Below, in pieces: positions 1 to 18,255 of a DNA stretch of 53,708 nucleotides. The notes beneath the pieces were generated by a model, which ran no database searches, was not told where the DNA came from, and saw nothing but the letters and a program-made list of their open reading frames with translations. Position numbers and translations under genes: made by a program. Every line of letters begins with the position of its first letter. The stretch's first letter is position 1. The stretch is from Azolla pinnata (lineage: Eukaryota; Streptophyta; Polypodiopsida; Salviniales; Salviniaceae), in assembly GCA_037176905.1 (NCBI GenBank), contig JBBBWG010029311.1, positions 1 through 53,708 of the forward strand, read 5' to 3'.

Positions 1-742
1 CATTTTAGATTACAATAAATATATAGGAACATGATTTACAACATAAGTATATCTTAGAGCAATTGTTTATACCCCTAATTTGCATGAAATGAACTAAAAT
101 GAGAGATTTCCACGTTTGTTGCGGTAATTATGCGGATAGATCGCGGCAAATTTGCGGCTATTCTGCTGTAAACTCACGGAAAAATAGAACGTTAATCGCG
201 GTAAATTTGCGGTAAAGTCGCGGCAATAGGTCCTGCAAACTCGCGGCAATTGAGCGGTGAAAATCAATTTCGTGGTAATATATTCGACAAAAGTTGCGGA
301 AAACTTCCCGGATATACCTATAGTAATGTGACCGGAAAAGACTGCGGCAATAGATGTGGCAAATAAGCGACAAAGTTTGCGGAAAATTAAAAGTTTTTTG
401 TGCGGCAATATGTCCGGCAAAGCCTGTGTAAACAGACATGGCAAATTTTCAGATTTTCCGTGCGGAAAATTGTCCGGCTAATCTCGCGAAAATATTTCCG
501 TCAACACTCCCGGTAAACTAGCGGATATGGTCGCGGCAAAATTGGAGTTGGTGGTCGCTTCAAATGCGCAGATAAGTCTGCGGCAGAGCGTCCGGAAAAA
601 GTCACGGTAAAGTTCGCGAAAATTGTCGCGGTAAATGCGTGGTAAAATTGCCGAGCAGGGAAATTTTTTTTGCCGCGACTTTGTCGCGTCGCGGCAAAGT
701 CGTAGCAAATTGTCGCGGCAACAAGCATATTACCTTGTAGTG
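1..742. mobile_element. End of a CACTA (EnSpm/CMC) DNA transposon, open to the left
   Basis: The stretch ends at 742 with ...TACCTTGTAGTG, whose reverse complement CACTACAAGGTAATATGC is a CACTA-type terminal inverted repeat. From about 118 to 720 there are dozens of short, degenerate copies of GCGGCAAA, GCGGTAAA and GCGGAAAA, roughly every 15-25 bp. This dense subterminal repeat pattern is typical of CACTA elements, where the transposase binds. No transposase coding is visible. Apparent reading frames here are artefacts of the repeats. The inner part and the other terminus lie outside the window, so autonomy cannot be judged. A related end lies at 52763. Confidence 0.8.
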
Positions 743-1075
743 AATATATATATATATATATATATATATCTAGAATAAAATAAATAAAACTAGTAATAAA
801 ATGAGAAATACAAAGTTCTCTCAAAATAAAACTAGTAATAAAATGAGAAATACAAACTAGTAATAAATACAAGCTAGTAATAAACTAGAATTTCTCATTA
901 GATATATATATATTTTTTATATCCTAACAAACACAATAGAAGCTCATGCAAATGTTGCAAAGTTCTTTGGAGATAGGATGCATTTCATGTGTGTGAAGGT
1001 AGCACTTTGAAGTGTTTGATTCTTGGGTTTCGGGTTATTAATGTGTGGAAGGAAGGGAGTGGAGCGGGGACTCCT
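743..1075. repeat. AT-rich spacer with TA dinucleotides and a 42-bp duplication
   Basis: A (TA)n tract runs from about 744 to 769, directly beside the CACTA terminus. The block AAAACTAGTAATAAAATGAG occurs at 786 and again at 828, a tandem duplication with a 42-bp period, followed by shorter CTAGTAATAAA echoes to about 890. The rest is the presumed 3' flank of the P450 gene. No gene is seen. Confidence 0.6.
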
Positions 1076-2917
1076 TTACTGATTTACTAGAGATATGTAG
1101 AATTCAGTTGGTAACCTGGGAGATGGCGTGAGAACCAAGGGATTGGTCTTACATAACGCTAAAGCAAACGTTTCGCTCATGTCCATATAATGGACGCCTG
1201 GGGGCAAGGTCCATTCAAAGCATTGGACCAACGATCCTAACATCAGGTAAACATTGGTTAGGCCAATGTTGATGGCGGGGCAAGCTCGTCGGCCTGCGCC
1301 GAACGGCAGGAGTTGGAAATGATGGCCCCGGAGATCCACATCAGAGCCCAGGAACCGTTGTGGGCGGAACTCCAAGGGGTTCTCCCAGCAGCTCTCGTCT
1401 ATGGACAAAGACCAGATGTTCACGATCAATCTCGTCTTCTCCGCGACATAGAAACCGGCGACTTCGCATGGCTCAATGGACTCATGTGGGAGCAACAGGG
1501 GTCCAGGTGGATGGAGTCGCATGGTCTCCTTAACAACGGCTCGCAGATATGGAAGATTGGCTATGTCTTCTTCTCCCATCAGCCGACCGTCTCCGACGAC
1601 AAGATCCATTTCTTCTTGCAGCTTCCTCATGGCTTCGCCGTGCCGCAATATCTCTGCTAATGCCCACTCCACGACGACGGTCGATGTATCGATTCCACCA
1701 GCAAACATGTCCTATGGTCGAAACGATCATAATACGAGTTGGAAGAGATACATCGGTTTCCCAACGTTTAAATAGGCTCACACACACATACACACACGTT
1801 TGTTACGTTTCGTGCATACATACGTACCCATAAAACTGCTTTGATACTGTCCTTCCGAAACCCTACTTTCTTTAAGGGAGATTCATCCACGCATAGCAAG
1901 CCCAGCATAGTGTCGAGAAGGTCATTCTCGTCACGACGAGCTCTGCCACGGCTCCGCAATATCCGGTCATCGACGATGCTCTCGAACATTGCGTCGAGCT
2001 TCCGGAACGTGTCCATGCTACGCTTCTGAATGCGTTGGATGTCGAGGAATCGGAGGACGGGCAGCAGATCGCTGACATAGGAGGTGCCGATGAGCCGCAA
2101 CGATTCGCAGATGGCGCCGAAGAGCGCCGATCCGCTCATTTTCGTGATCGCCGACAGCTCGTCCAAGCTCTTGCCGAGCGCCATGCGGGAGATGACGTTG
2201 CATGCGCAGAGCTGCAGCCTGGGGCGCACGTCTTGGGCGTCAGAGCCGGCACGATCGCTCCACACCGAAGCAACGAGGCCGGCGACCTCGTCCACTCTGA
2301 TCGGCTTGAAATGCTTCAACCGCTCCGTGTTGAAGATCTTGGTCATGTACAGCTCCTTCATCTGAGATCGGCGTTCCGAGAGGTGGGGTGGGTGTAAGCA
2401 AGCCCCTCGGGTGTAGAGAAGGCTAAGACAATCCAAAGGTGTGAAATCGACAGAAGCATGAGAGAACATTTGTCGTGTGTTTTTCTACCTTGCGCCAGTA
2501 GGCGCCGTACGGAGTGTGAGCAAGGCCAGCATGGTTGTAGGAGAAGAGGCGCACGGCGGAGTTGGTAGTGGAGCGCGACGCGAAGACGAGGTCGTGCGTG
2601 TTGAGGACGGCGCGTGCCATGTCGGGCGACGACACGACGAGCGTGGGGACGGAGCCCATCTGCAGGAACATGATGGGGCCGTATCGCTTGGACATGTCGT
2701 GGAGCCATTTGTGGAGGTGCTGTTTGGACACAAGGAAGTGGTGCAGGTGTCCGAGGACCGGCAAGCGCTGCGCTGGGGATGGCAGACGTCGCCCGCGCTG
2801 CGCTTGCAGTCTGCGCCTCTCCAACGACACTACGAGAATGTATTGCAATATTATGGCCACCGATCCCAACCCCGCCAATACCACCATCGCCCAGATCGGC
2901 GCCAGTTCCCCGTCCAT
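1076..2917 (-). CDS. Cytochrome P450, A-type (CYP71 clan), three exons
   Basis: Exons read on the minus strand are 2917-2489, 2361-1828 and 1711-1076. All junctions are phase 0 with GT-AG borders, giving 532 residues, a normal P450 length. The N-terminus has a membrane anchor (about residues 8-32) and then the hinge RRLPSPAQRLPVLGHL. The I-helix oxygen-binding motif AGGIDTST lies at about 325-332, the K-helix is KETMRLHP, the PERF-type motif is EFRPQRF, and the heme loop is PFGAGRRACPAINIGL with Cys465 as thiolate ligand. The usual Gly two residues after that Cys is Ala467. The protein should be an ER-bound, reductase-dependent monooxygenase. Substrate and exact CYP family cannot be set by eye; a CYP750/CYP71-like placement is a guess. 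Confidence 0.9.
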
Positions 2918-4579
2918 CTCTCCCCTCCCACAAGAATGACAAATATATTAAACACCTTACCTTCCCTTATGATCTCTCCATGGCCATTTGTTCCTCTGGC
3001 TCTTTTACATATATTCAGTCCCGGCCGAGCATGCCGGACTTTTGGATCGACCTCGTGATTGTTTGATTTTTTCTCCGTTGTACGAGTTTTGGGCCCTCGC
3101 AGCTGGGTCTGCATCCGGATGATCGTGCAGTGCACATGTCCAATGAGATGGGGCCCACCTACGCCGTGGTCCCATGCACGTTGCCGCGCCTGCTTACAGA
3201 ACCAGAACAAAAAAGTTGCTTTTGAGATATTTGTATTTTAGTCATGTTACAAATCTTGTTTTAGAAGGCCTCCTATTAGAATCAAATAGTCGTTGTAATG
3301 ATAGCTACATCATCCTCGAACACGCCTCCTATCATGTATATGAGCATCGATTTTCATTATTGGCAACGGGCAACATTCGTACTATAATTATCAACCTCGG
3401 AAATTGGCCAGCTGATTGGTTGATCAACCAAGCTGTGACTAAATTAAATTGATCAATCGATCGGCCAGCTAATTCTTGAAATTGATCAACCAAGCAGACG
3501 ATTGGTCCATCAACCAACCTGCAATTAAATTATTCAATGTAGATCGACGATAATGATCGGCAACTGATCCGTAATATTAATTACTCATGCTCATTGATAG
3601 ATCGATGAATAGGATGATCGATAATGATCGATGGTTGAGTGAGCGATCAATAATGAAATTGCTCATGCCATGGTCACGATCGATTGCCGGATCGATGATG
3701 GTAAATTTTTTCATAGTGATGGCATCCCAATACTGTTGAGAAGGCATCACAGATTTATGTATGAATATATATAACACCGGGTCGATGAATTGCTACCACT
3801 CTTGAGAAGTCGATGGCAGATTAGATTGGCCACCAAATGCAATGTGGGCCGACATACATGAATAATCACAACAATCATTCTTGACAGCGCGTGCTCAAAC
3901 AGATCATGACATATAACCCATTTCATGCATATATTACCTCAGATTTGTTGATACGATAATATTAGCCTTTGCATTGAACATGCTCAAAGACATCAAAAAA
4001 GAACTTTTCAAATTCAGACTCGCCAAATTCCACATTCGCAAACAAGCTCTGCACCACAGATTTGGCTACAGAAACAGCCAATATATCATCATACTCTGAT
4101 TAAATGTTTCTGGAATATAAATTGACGCATTTCAACAGATGATTGAATCTTCTGGATTGCGACTTAAAGAGGTTTGAAAAGAACGCTAAGATCCATTGTC
4201 GTACCAAAAGTTCATAAAGTCAAAAAGGCCGCGAATCAATGAGCCAGCTCATCTGGACACATGTTCAAACTTTTGAGTTTCTTTCCAGCAAAACCATCAT
4301 TCACAATTCAAGTCCATCAAACCTCCCAAAATGAAAACAGAAACAAATTGTGGATGCGTTTTCATCCACCATATGAACTCGGGAACTCGTAATATATACA
4401 GTTTTCCTTCTCACCAATGTGTTAGGTTTCAGAACTCCTTTATGTACACAAAGTTGTGCATATATATATATATATACACAAGTTGCTTTGTTGAAACAAA
4501 CTCTGGATCAATAAATGAAATACGACCCTCTTTTGATGCATGGGTTCTCTTCTACAGTTTCATGTAGATTTGCACGCTT
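2918..4579. other. Intergenic region, no gene recognised
   Basis: This lies between the P450 start and the acyltransferase stop and should hold the P450 promoter and the acyltransferase 3'UTR. About 3400-3700 is rich in GATC/GATCGA words, with a partial duplication of a GGCCAGCT...TTGATCAACCAAGC block (about 3407-3440 and 3462-3498). A short TA tract sits at about 4459-4475. Reading frames here are short and resemble nothing I know. Confidence 0.5.
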
Positions 4580-7500
4580 TCATGCCATCGACGGGAGCTC
4601 TACGGCACTTGACACCTGGCAAAAGAATGAGCAGACATTTTCCTTCTGACTTGACCTTAAACCTCTTTTTGGGAGCAAAACAATGCTTAAACTTGCTTGA
4701 CCAACATTCTTACCATCCAGAAATGTATGATACATTCTTTTCTCACGTAGGCCTACGTCGGATAAAACCAATCCTGCCTAAAAAACCTCAAAACATTAAC
4801 AATGATAGTTTTCAGCGCTTTACAAGGTCTGATTCACTTTGTTTTAATCCCGCTCATCAAACCTCGAAACATTACAATGATCAGCTTTCGACTTTTTTCC
4901 TGGTTTTAATCAATCCACTTTCGTCTATATCAACTGAAACTTTTCAGATAATGACAGTATTCTGGAACAAGAACCCATCAATTGCAAATTCTAAATGCAA
5001 GCAAAGAAACGTCACCTCTTTGGCCATGAACTTCCGAACATTGTTGGCGTACAACTTTGCATCACGCTTCTCTTCTTCTGAAGGGATATAGAGAGGAAGC
5101 CATTCGACCTCTAAATAGTTTATGAATTGGCAAAGAAGCAAGAAAACATGCCGAGCCTGCCAAAACCTTAAATCGGAAATAATGAATTTCCATGGTCCAA
5201 CAACCATCTCCATGGGTTTAGGAACAGGCACTTACTTACTATACAGACTGTCAATAGACATGTACACAAAGAGATACAGAGAGGAACACATCAATGAACA
5301 ATATATACTCTCTCCACATAGATACAAAAGCATGTTACCCATGTACATTGATGACTATTTATGCATTTTCCATCTGTGTGCAATGTCTTTGTCAAAAACA
5401 AGTTCAGCACACATACATGTACACAATTACACAGATAGCCAAACATCAACAAGCAAGCACATCTAAGAGTAGATAGATGCACAAACATGTCCACCTTTTC
5501 CATACACATGCATCCCACATGTATGCTCACAGATGCACCTTACACATGAAATAGACATAGATGTGTCTGCACATATATGAGCATGATACTAAAGGAGACA
5601 CTTTACTCCTGATATTGTGTCATAGGCCGGACTCAGCCGTCTGTAGCGATACTTTAGAATGATTGGTTGAACTGGGATTTGTGCAAGAAATGCTCCTGTT
5701 TTGAATGGTAACAAGTAGCTACCGTTCGTTGTCGTTCCTTCTGTATCCATTATAAACCAAAACAAAAGAAAACAATAATAATTATGTGTATTATCTATAG
5801 AAGAGAACAAGATGTTTCATCATGCACAAACCTTATCAGCTATATTCTATGTGCCCCTCCTCCATTACCTGGAAAAAGCAGCAATGGTGATGCGCTTCTG
5901 TCACATTGCCCTATTCGCACTCTCTCTAGAATAGTACCTGGATGACATAGCTTTAAAATGTTAAGCACGTAATAAGGCACACTGTATTGCTGACGATTGT
6001 GTACTATATGCCATGTATTAAGAAAATTTTCTTTGACAACTTCATATATGCCAAGTTCTTTCATCAAATAGCTTAACCTCGCTCTTTCCTTTTGACTGAA
6101 TTAGTGCAATGCCCATTGCGAAATCTCTGAATCCATTGACAATCAGTGTTTTCATTCATTTTAAATTTATGCCTAATCCCATGTTTATTCTTATGTTTTC
6201 AAGTTCCGCATCATCCATTCGCAAGAATTGTCATTCTCATTAACAGAATATTTTGAAAGTCCCAAATCATCCATTCATAAGCATTTCCATTCTCATGGAG
6301 TAAATGCTACTCTAGATCAACATGAAGAACTCACTTTTGGCAGAAAAATTCAATGTTTCTATTCCATTTCGAGTTCATTACCTGATACACCATTGGTGTC
6401 AACCGATTTGTCTTCTCGCTCCACATATACGCATCCTAACAATTCGCTAAAAAGAAATAACAGGGTCTTTCACACTCGTAGTTCACCACTAACAGCTAAA
6501 CAAAAATAATACTGAGCAACTACTTCCAAACAAAAAAGAACGGTTTATATATAAACAAACCTGATTAAACCGATGACAGGCAGACGTGCAACAGATCTCT
6601 TTACATCATGTAATAAAGCAAAACCAATAAAAGGGAATCAAAATCTCATATCAATAAAACAGTAACTTAGATATCAGTACACATGAAAAACCTCAAGCTT
6701 TATTTTCACCCATTCTCCTTTACCTTAGCAACAAACCCTGGAAATGATTCTGACATGTGGTAAAGAATATCAACATAAGATACATGATTTGATACTATGA
6801 CTAGAGGCCGTTGGTGTACATCCTCAGGAACTTGCATTTTCTGAATTCAAAAGCCAATCAATATGTTTACCAATCTATCATGATCAGAACTCAATATGTT
6901 AAATCAAATTCACTTTCTCTTAATTCAAAAGTGGCTCCATCTTTTTACCAACCTAGGTGCAAAATCCATTCAAAATCCAAGAATCTGTTTACCAACCTAT
7001 GTACAAAACTTATATCTTTCTGAATTCAAAATCCGGTAAATCTGTTTATCAATCTAAGCGGCGAAACACATTCAATCTGTTAAACCAGATTCATTTCTTC
7101 TCAATTCAAAATCCAATTGACTTGCTTACCGACCTATTTTCAAAACCCATTCTATCAGTTGTACTACATTTATTTCTACTTAATTTGAAATCCAACTGAT
7201 CTGTTTACCAGCCTATTCAAAATCCAACCTATGTTCATTACAACCTATTTAATTTTCTACACTGAATCAACTTTCTTTTTATTCAAAGTCCAACCTATGT
7301 TCATTAGAGGCCATTAGAACTTATCTGCTAAACTGAATTCATCTTCTTAATTCAAAATCCAATCAATCTGTTTATCAACCGTTGTTCATTAAAATCCATT
7401 CAATCAGTTACGCGCGAATTTCATTTCTACCTACAAGAAAACTCAATCGATCTCTTAACCAACCTACGTTTATTAGAAGCCATTCAATCTGCTAAACTGA

Positions 7501-8823
7501 ATTCATCGTCATTTAATTCAAAATCCAACCCTATGTTCATCAAAAACCATTCAATCTGTTAAACAAAATTTATTCCCTCTTAACTCAAAATCCAACTTAT
7601 GATCATTAAACACATTCAATCTGCAAAAGTGAATTCACTTTCTCTTAATTCAAAATATAATCAATATGTTTACCAACTTCACTTTTTAAAACATTCAACA
7701 TGTTTAATCCGAATTCATCTCCTCTAAACTCAATATCCAATCACTCAGTTTAACAGCCTGTGCCCATTAAAACTCCTATAATCTGCTAAACTGAACCCAT
7801 CTTTTCTTAATTCGAAATCAAAACCAAACTATTTATCAACCTATGTTAACTAAACAAACCCATTTCAATCTGTTGAATGCTCAATTTGTTTCCCTTTTTT
7901 CTTGATTTCAATCCCTTCCCCCAGTGTTAACAAATCCAATCCCCGCATAAATTCAGAATTTACTGAAGAAGTAAATGTTTTTTCAGTACATAAAGGGCTG
8001 TGGAAAACCACACTTCAATGCATAAAAACTTTCTTTTGGGTTTCCTATTTTTGTTATTAAAACGTACCTCAGATGTTCTCGAGACGCCACCATGGTGGAA
8101 AACTTTGATCCTATAAAATCCTAAAATGAAGAGCACCACTCTCGACAAGAAACGCCCAATAATTACAACCACCCATTGTCGAAATCTGCACAAACTGGAA
8201 TGCTTTGCATTGAAGCTTCTACCATTACTGTAATTTTTTAATCCAATGCTTTCATTGCTTTCTATGCCTGTCCTCCTCCCCTTTCGTAAAACACCATTTA
8301 GATGATCATCATTGCTACGATCAAAGACACGATATTGGTTACAGCACTTGCTCTGTTTAGCATTTCCTATATGGATTGTTGCAGTACTGTGGGCATGGCA
8401 CATTGTCAACAAACGGCATAAAAGGTAATACGGTGTAACTGTTGCTAGAAGTAGAACCACTTTGAGGGGAACGATGGTGAACAGAGCAATGAGAAGAAGC
8501 ATCTTCTCTCGCATGGAAATCTCTCCTCTACCCATAGCTCCATATGCATCTTTCCTCAGATAAGCTGCATATTTCTCCTCTACCTCTTCCTCTGTTTCTC
8601 CTTCCTTCCTCCACTGAGGCTCTTGGTCAGGTAGCCAGAAATCCTCTTTAGACTTTGATATACTCTCCATAACCAATTCTTCTTCCGTCTTGCACTGAGG
8701 CTGTGGGTCAGGTAGGCAGTGATCCTTTTTAGACTTTGATATACTCTCCATATCCAGTTCTTCTTGCTTCTTGCACCAAGGTTGTTGGTTAGGTAGGCTG
8801 AAGTTCTCTACACACTTTGACAT
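4580..8823 (-). CDS. LPEAT1: Lysophospholipid acyltransferase, LPEAT1-like (PlsC family), eight exons
   Basis: Exons on the minus strand are 8823-8068, 6840-6724, 6598-6561, 6446-6382, 5937-5869, 5740-5607, 5156-5016 and 4777-4580. All have GT-AG borders and the frame holds throughout, giving 505 residues. The enzyme should transfer acyl groups from acyl-CoA to lysophosphatidylethanolamine or related lysolipids at the ER. Evidence is the catalytic box SNHVSYVDILYHMS (HX4D), then GCVYVERED, the substrate box FPEGTTTNG split by an intron, and LEVEWLPLYIPSEEEK, which is characteristic of LPEAT1. Hydrophobic segments lie near residues 110-135 and 210-230. The N-terminus is longer than I recall for Arabidopsis LPEAT1 (about 400 aa): residues 2-80 hold three tandem ~27-residue units. 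The last exon could extend beyond the usual C-terminus, so its end is the least certain part. Confidence 0.88.
6843..7900. repeat. Degenerate ~80-bp tandem repeat filling acyltransferase intron 1
   Basis: Phrases such as AATTCAAAATCCAATCAATC, TGTTTACCAACCTATGTTCA and CATTCAATCTGTTAAACTGA recur in the same order throughout. Units start at about 6843, 6921, 7023, 7102, 7180, 7349, 7518, 7650 and 7818; some intervals are near 80 bp, and the longer ones appear to hold two shortened units. Copies are strongly diverged, so the array is old. It sits wholly within the 1.2-kb intron between exons 1 and 2, so it is transcribed with the gene. Confidence 0.75.
8585..8823 (-). repeat. 81-bp tandem repeat inside acyltransferase exon 1 (three copies)
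   Basis: The plus-strand block GACTTTGATATACTCTCCAT occurs at 8651 and 8732, exactly 81 bp apart, and a third more diverged copy starts at the initiator codon. At protein level, units run SK-x-LP-x-QPxxK-xEEEL-MESI, 27 residues each. The period is a multiple of three, so the array lengthens the N-terminus without breaking frame. Confidence 0.8.
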
Positions 8824-10225
8824 ACGGGCTGACGTCGTGATGATGATGATGATGATGGCGGTGGTGGTGGTACTGTAGGGGATGAGGATTTATCAAATAA
8901 AAAATCTCTGATTGACATCTCAAAATAAAGTTTCCATGGCAGCTAGGGGTTTTAGGGCTTGGGTTTTTCTAACCGAGGGTTTTATGGCTAATTTTCATTC
9001 AGGTTAGGGTTAGGGTTAGGGTTAGGGTTAGGGTTAGGGTTAGGGTTAGGGTTAGGGTTAGGGTTAGGGTTAGGGTTAGGGGTTAGAAGTCGTTCCGATT
9101 CAGACAAGTAGAATCTTCAACTCCCAATCCACCCCGATCGAACATATGTCAATCCAGCTCTAATGGGCTAGAGAATGAGCCCAGCGGATTAAGTCCTTAT
9201 AGCACCACTTCATGGGCCTTGACGAAATGGTGAGATTTTAGCCTTGGCTGATAATTGATCATAATGTCGCTCGCTCATCATGAGTCCAAATTGTTCAAAG
9301 GCCTTCAAAAATTCTCACTAATTTTTGTTATCATGTTTCCTCCTTATTGTGTTTATCATGATGTGTCATTAATTAAAGTGTATTAATTCACCTCTTTGTC
9401 AACGTTTATATGATATTTAAGGTTTTACCTTTTCTCTCGATATATCTCATAGTGGTGATTGCACACACTAATTATTTCTATTGCATAATCATGTCATTAG
9501 TACTAATTACTCATATCTTAGTAATTCCATAACGGTTTACTCCTTGATTGCAAACGACAATGATGCAACAATGCCAAATGACGGATTACTCTATTTACTT
9601 TGCAATGATCATGTAATTACCACTAACTAATAATCGCTTGCAGTCAATCGTCAATGCCAAAAACCAAGCAACATTCATTGACATTTCATGTTTCAACGCA
9701 CATGTGAGGAGATTCAAAAGCTTTTGCAGACCACTTCTTAAATCTCTTCAACATGTCTTTGTTGCTCAATTAGAACAACAAATCGCCAGAATTCACAATT
9801 GAATGGCTGACCTTTCGCAAAAATCGACATGCTTCAACAAGGGTTTATCGCATGATTTGCTCACATTTTCACATGCAAATCACAGTTCTACATCAAAATA
9901 CAAGGGTTCAAGCAATTTTTACATGCACGCACCAACTAACCTACCCACCATGTTGATTAATAAAATAATCTTTGGCCAAATGAAAGGGTGTGCAGAATCG
10001 AAAAGGAATTCAAAAGGGAAGGATCAATTTCTTTGCCATTGAAACCAAAATAGTATACATTACATTTCCAGCAACTCATTTTCATTATCAAAAAAAGAAA
10101 GGAAAAATCGAAGGTATACACTAACGAGTAGTATAAACCTTTTAGCATTAGTAATATTCATGTGCAATGAAGCGGGGGTGGCAAGAGGGGGGAAATAAGA
10201 TCATTACACTAGTACCCTACTTGCT
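8824..10225. other. Acyltransferase upstream region; otherwise no gene
   Basis: This holds the promoter and 5'UTR of the acyltransferase (minus strand) and the 3' flank of the mannosidase gene. Just upstream of the ATG is a GATGATGATG/GGTGGTGGT tract (about 8838-8872), then TTTTAGGG-like words (about 8947-8985), then the TTAGGG array. 9100-10225 is AT-rich, and I see no coding sequence there. Confidence 0.5.
9004..9081 (+). repeat. Interstitial telomere-type array, 13 perfect TTAGGG units
   Basis: Thirteen uninterrupted TTAGGG hexamers lie here, followed by an extra G. The array is 180 bp upstream of the acyltransferase ATG, whose strand carries CCCTAA. Most plants have TTTAGGG at telomeres; the hexamer is known from vertebrates and from some plants such as many Asparagales. 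Perfect copies suggest recent expansion or slippage. It may act as a telo-box-like promoter element, but that is inference. Confidence 0.95.
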
Positions 10226-17757
<7,532 letters not shown>

Positions 17758-18160
17758 ATCTAGGAGAAGCTCTTAATAATCTCCAATACGGAGGCGAAGG
17801 AGCGAGAATTATATCAAAAGGGGAGGGAAGAGGGGAGGGATCCCAAGATCTTGGGAGGGGGGAGAAGAGAGAACAGAGGAGGTGCTCTGTTTCTCAGGGT
17901 GAGGAAAGACGGTCTCTCATTTGGAAAATCTCTCAGGTTTTGACTGCGAAGAAGAAGAAGAAGAAGAAAGAAGAAGAAGAAGAAGAAGAAGAAGAAGAGA
18001 ATCGGTCTTACGAAGAAGAAGTTGCTTTTTTTTTCTTCCTTTCAGGATTCGAACTCTTTTCTCTTCTTCCTTTCATCATGATTGGAACTTTGGACTTGAT
18101 CTCAGAATAATTTTGGAAGTGGAAATTTGCAGGTGACAGATCAAGATTACTGTTGTTATC
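17758..18160 (-). promoter_or_regulatory. Mannosidase 5' flank/5'UTR with GAA microsatellite
   Basis: This is the purine-rich leader and proximal promoter of the mannosidase gene. A (GAA)n tract at about 17948-17999 reads TTC on the gene's strand, a pyrimidine-rich leader typical of plant 5'UTRs. No TATA box can be assigned with confidence. Confidence 0.45.
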
Positions 18161-18255
18161 GATGTGCTTTCTCTCCTGTTGTCAATTGACCGATCAATGT
18201 GCTTTCTCTCCTGTTGTTAACTGACTGATCAATGTGCTTTCTCTCCTCTCGAGCG
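18161..18255. repeat. 35-bp tandem repeat, three copies
   Basis: TGTGCTTTCTCTCCT occurs at 18163, 18198 and 18233, a regular 35-bp period, with GATCAATG before each copy (GATG in the first) and TTGTYAAYTGACY between copies. It lies upstream of the mannosidase gene. No function is evident. Confidence 0.85.

Noticed and set aside
94..872. Several overlapping open frames of 60-120 codons at the left edge
   Set aside because: They run through CACTA subterminal repeats and TA tracts in different frames and strands. They are by-products of repeats and have no domain similarity.
6843..7900. Regular repeat considered as a CRISPR-like array
   Set aside because: Units are diverged along their whole length, with no conserved repeat plus unique spacer pattern, and it lies in a plant intron.
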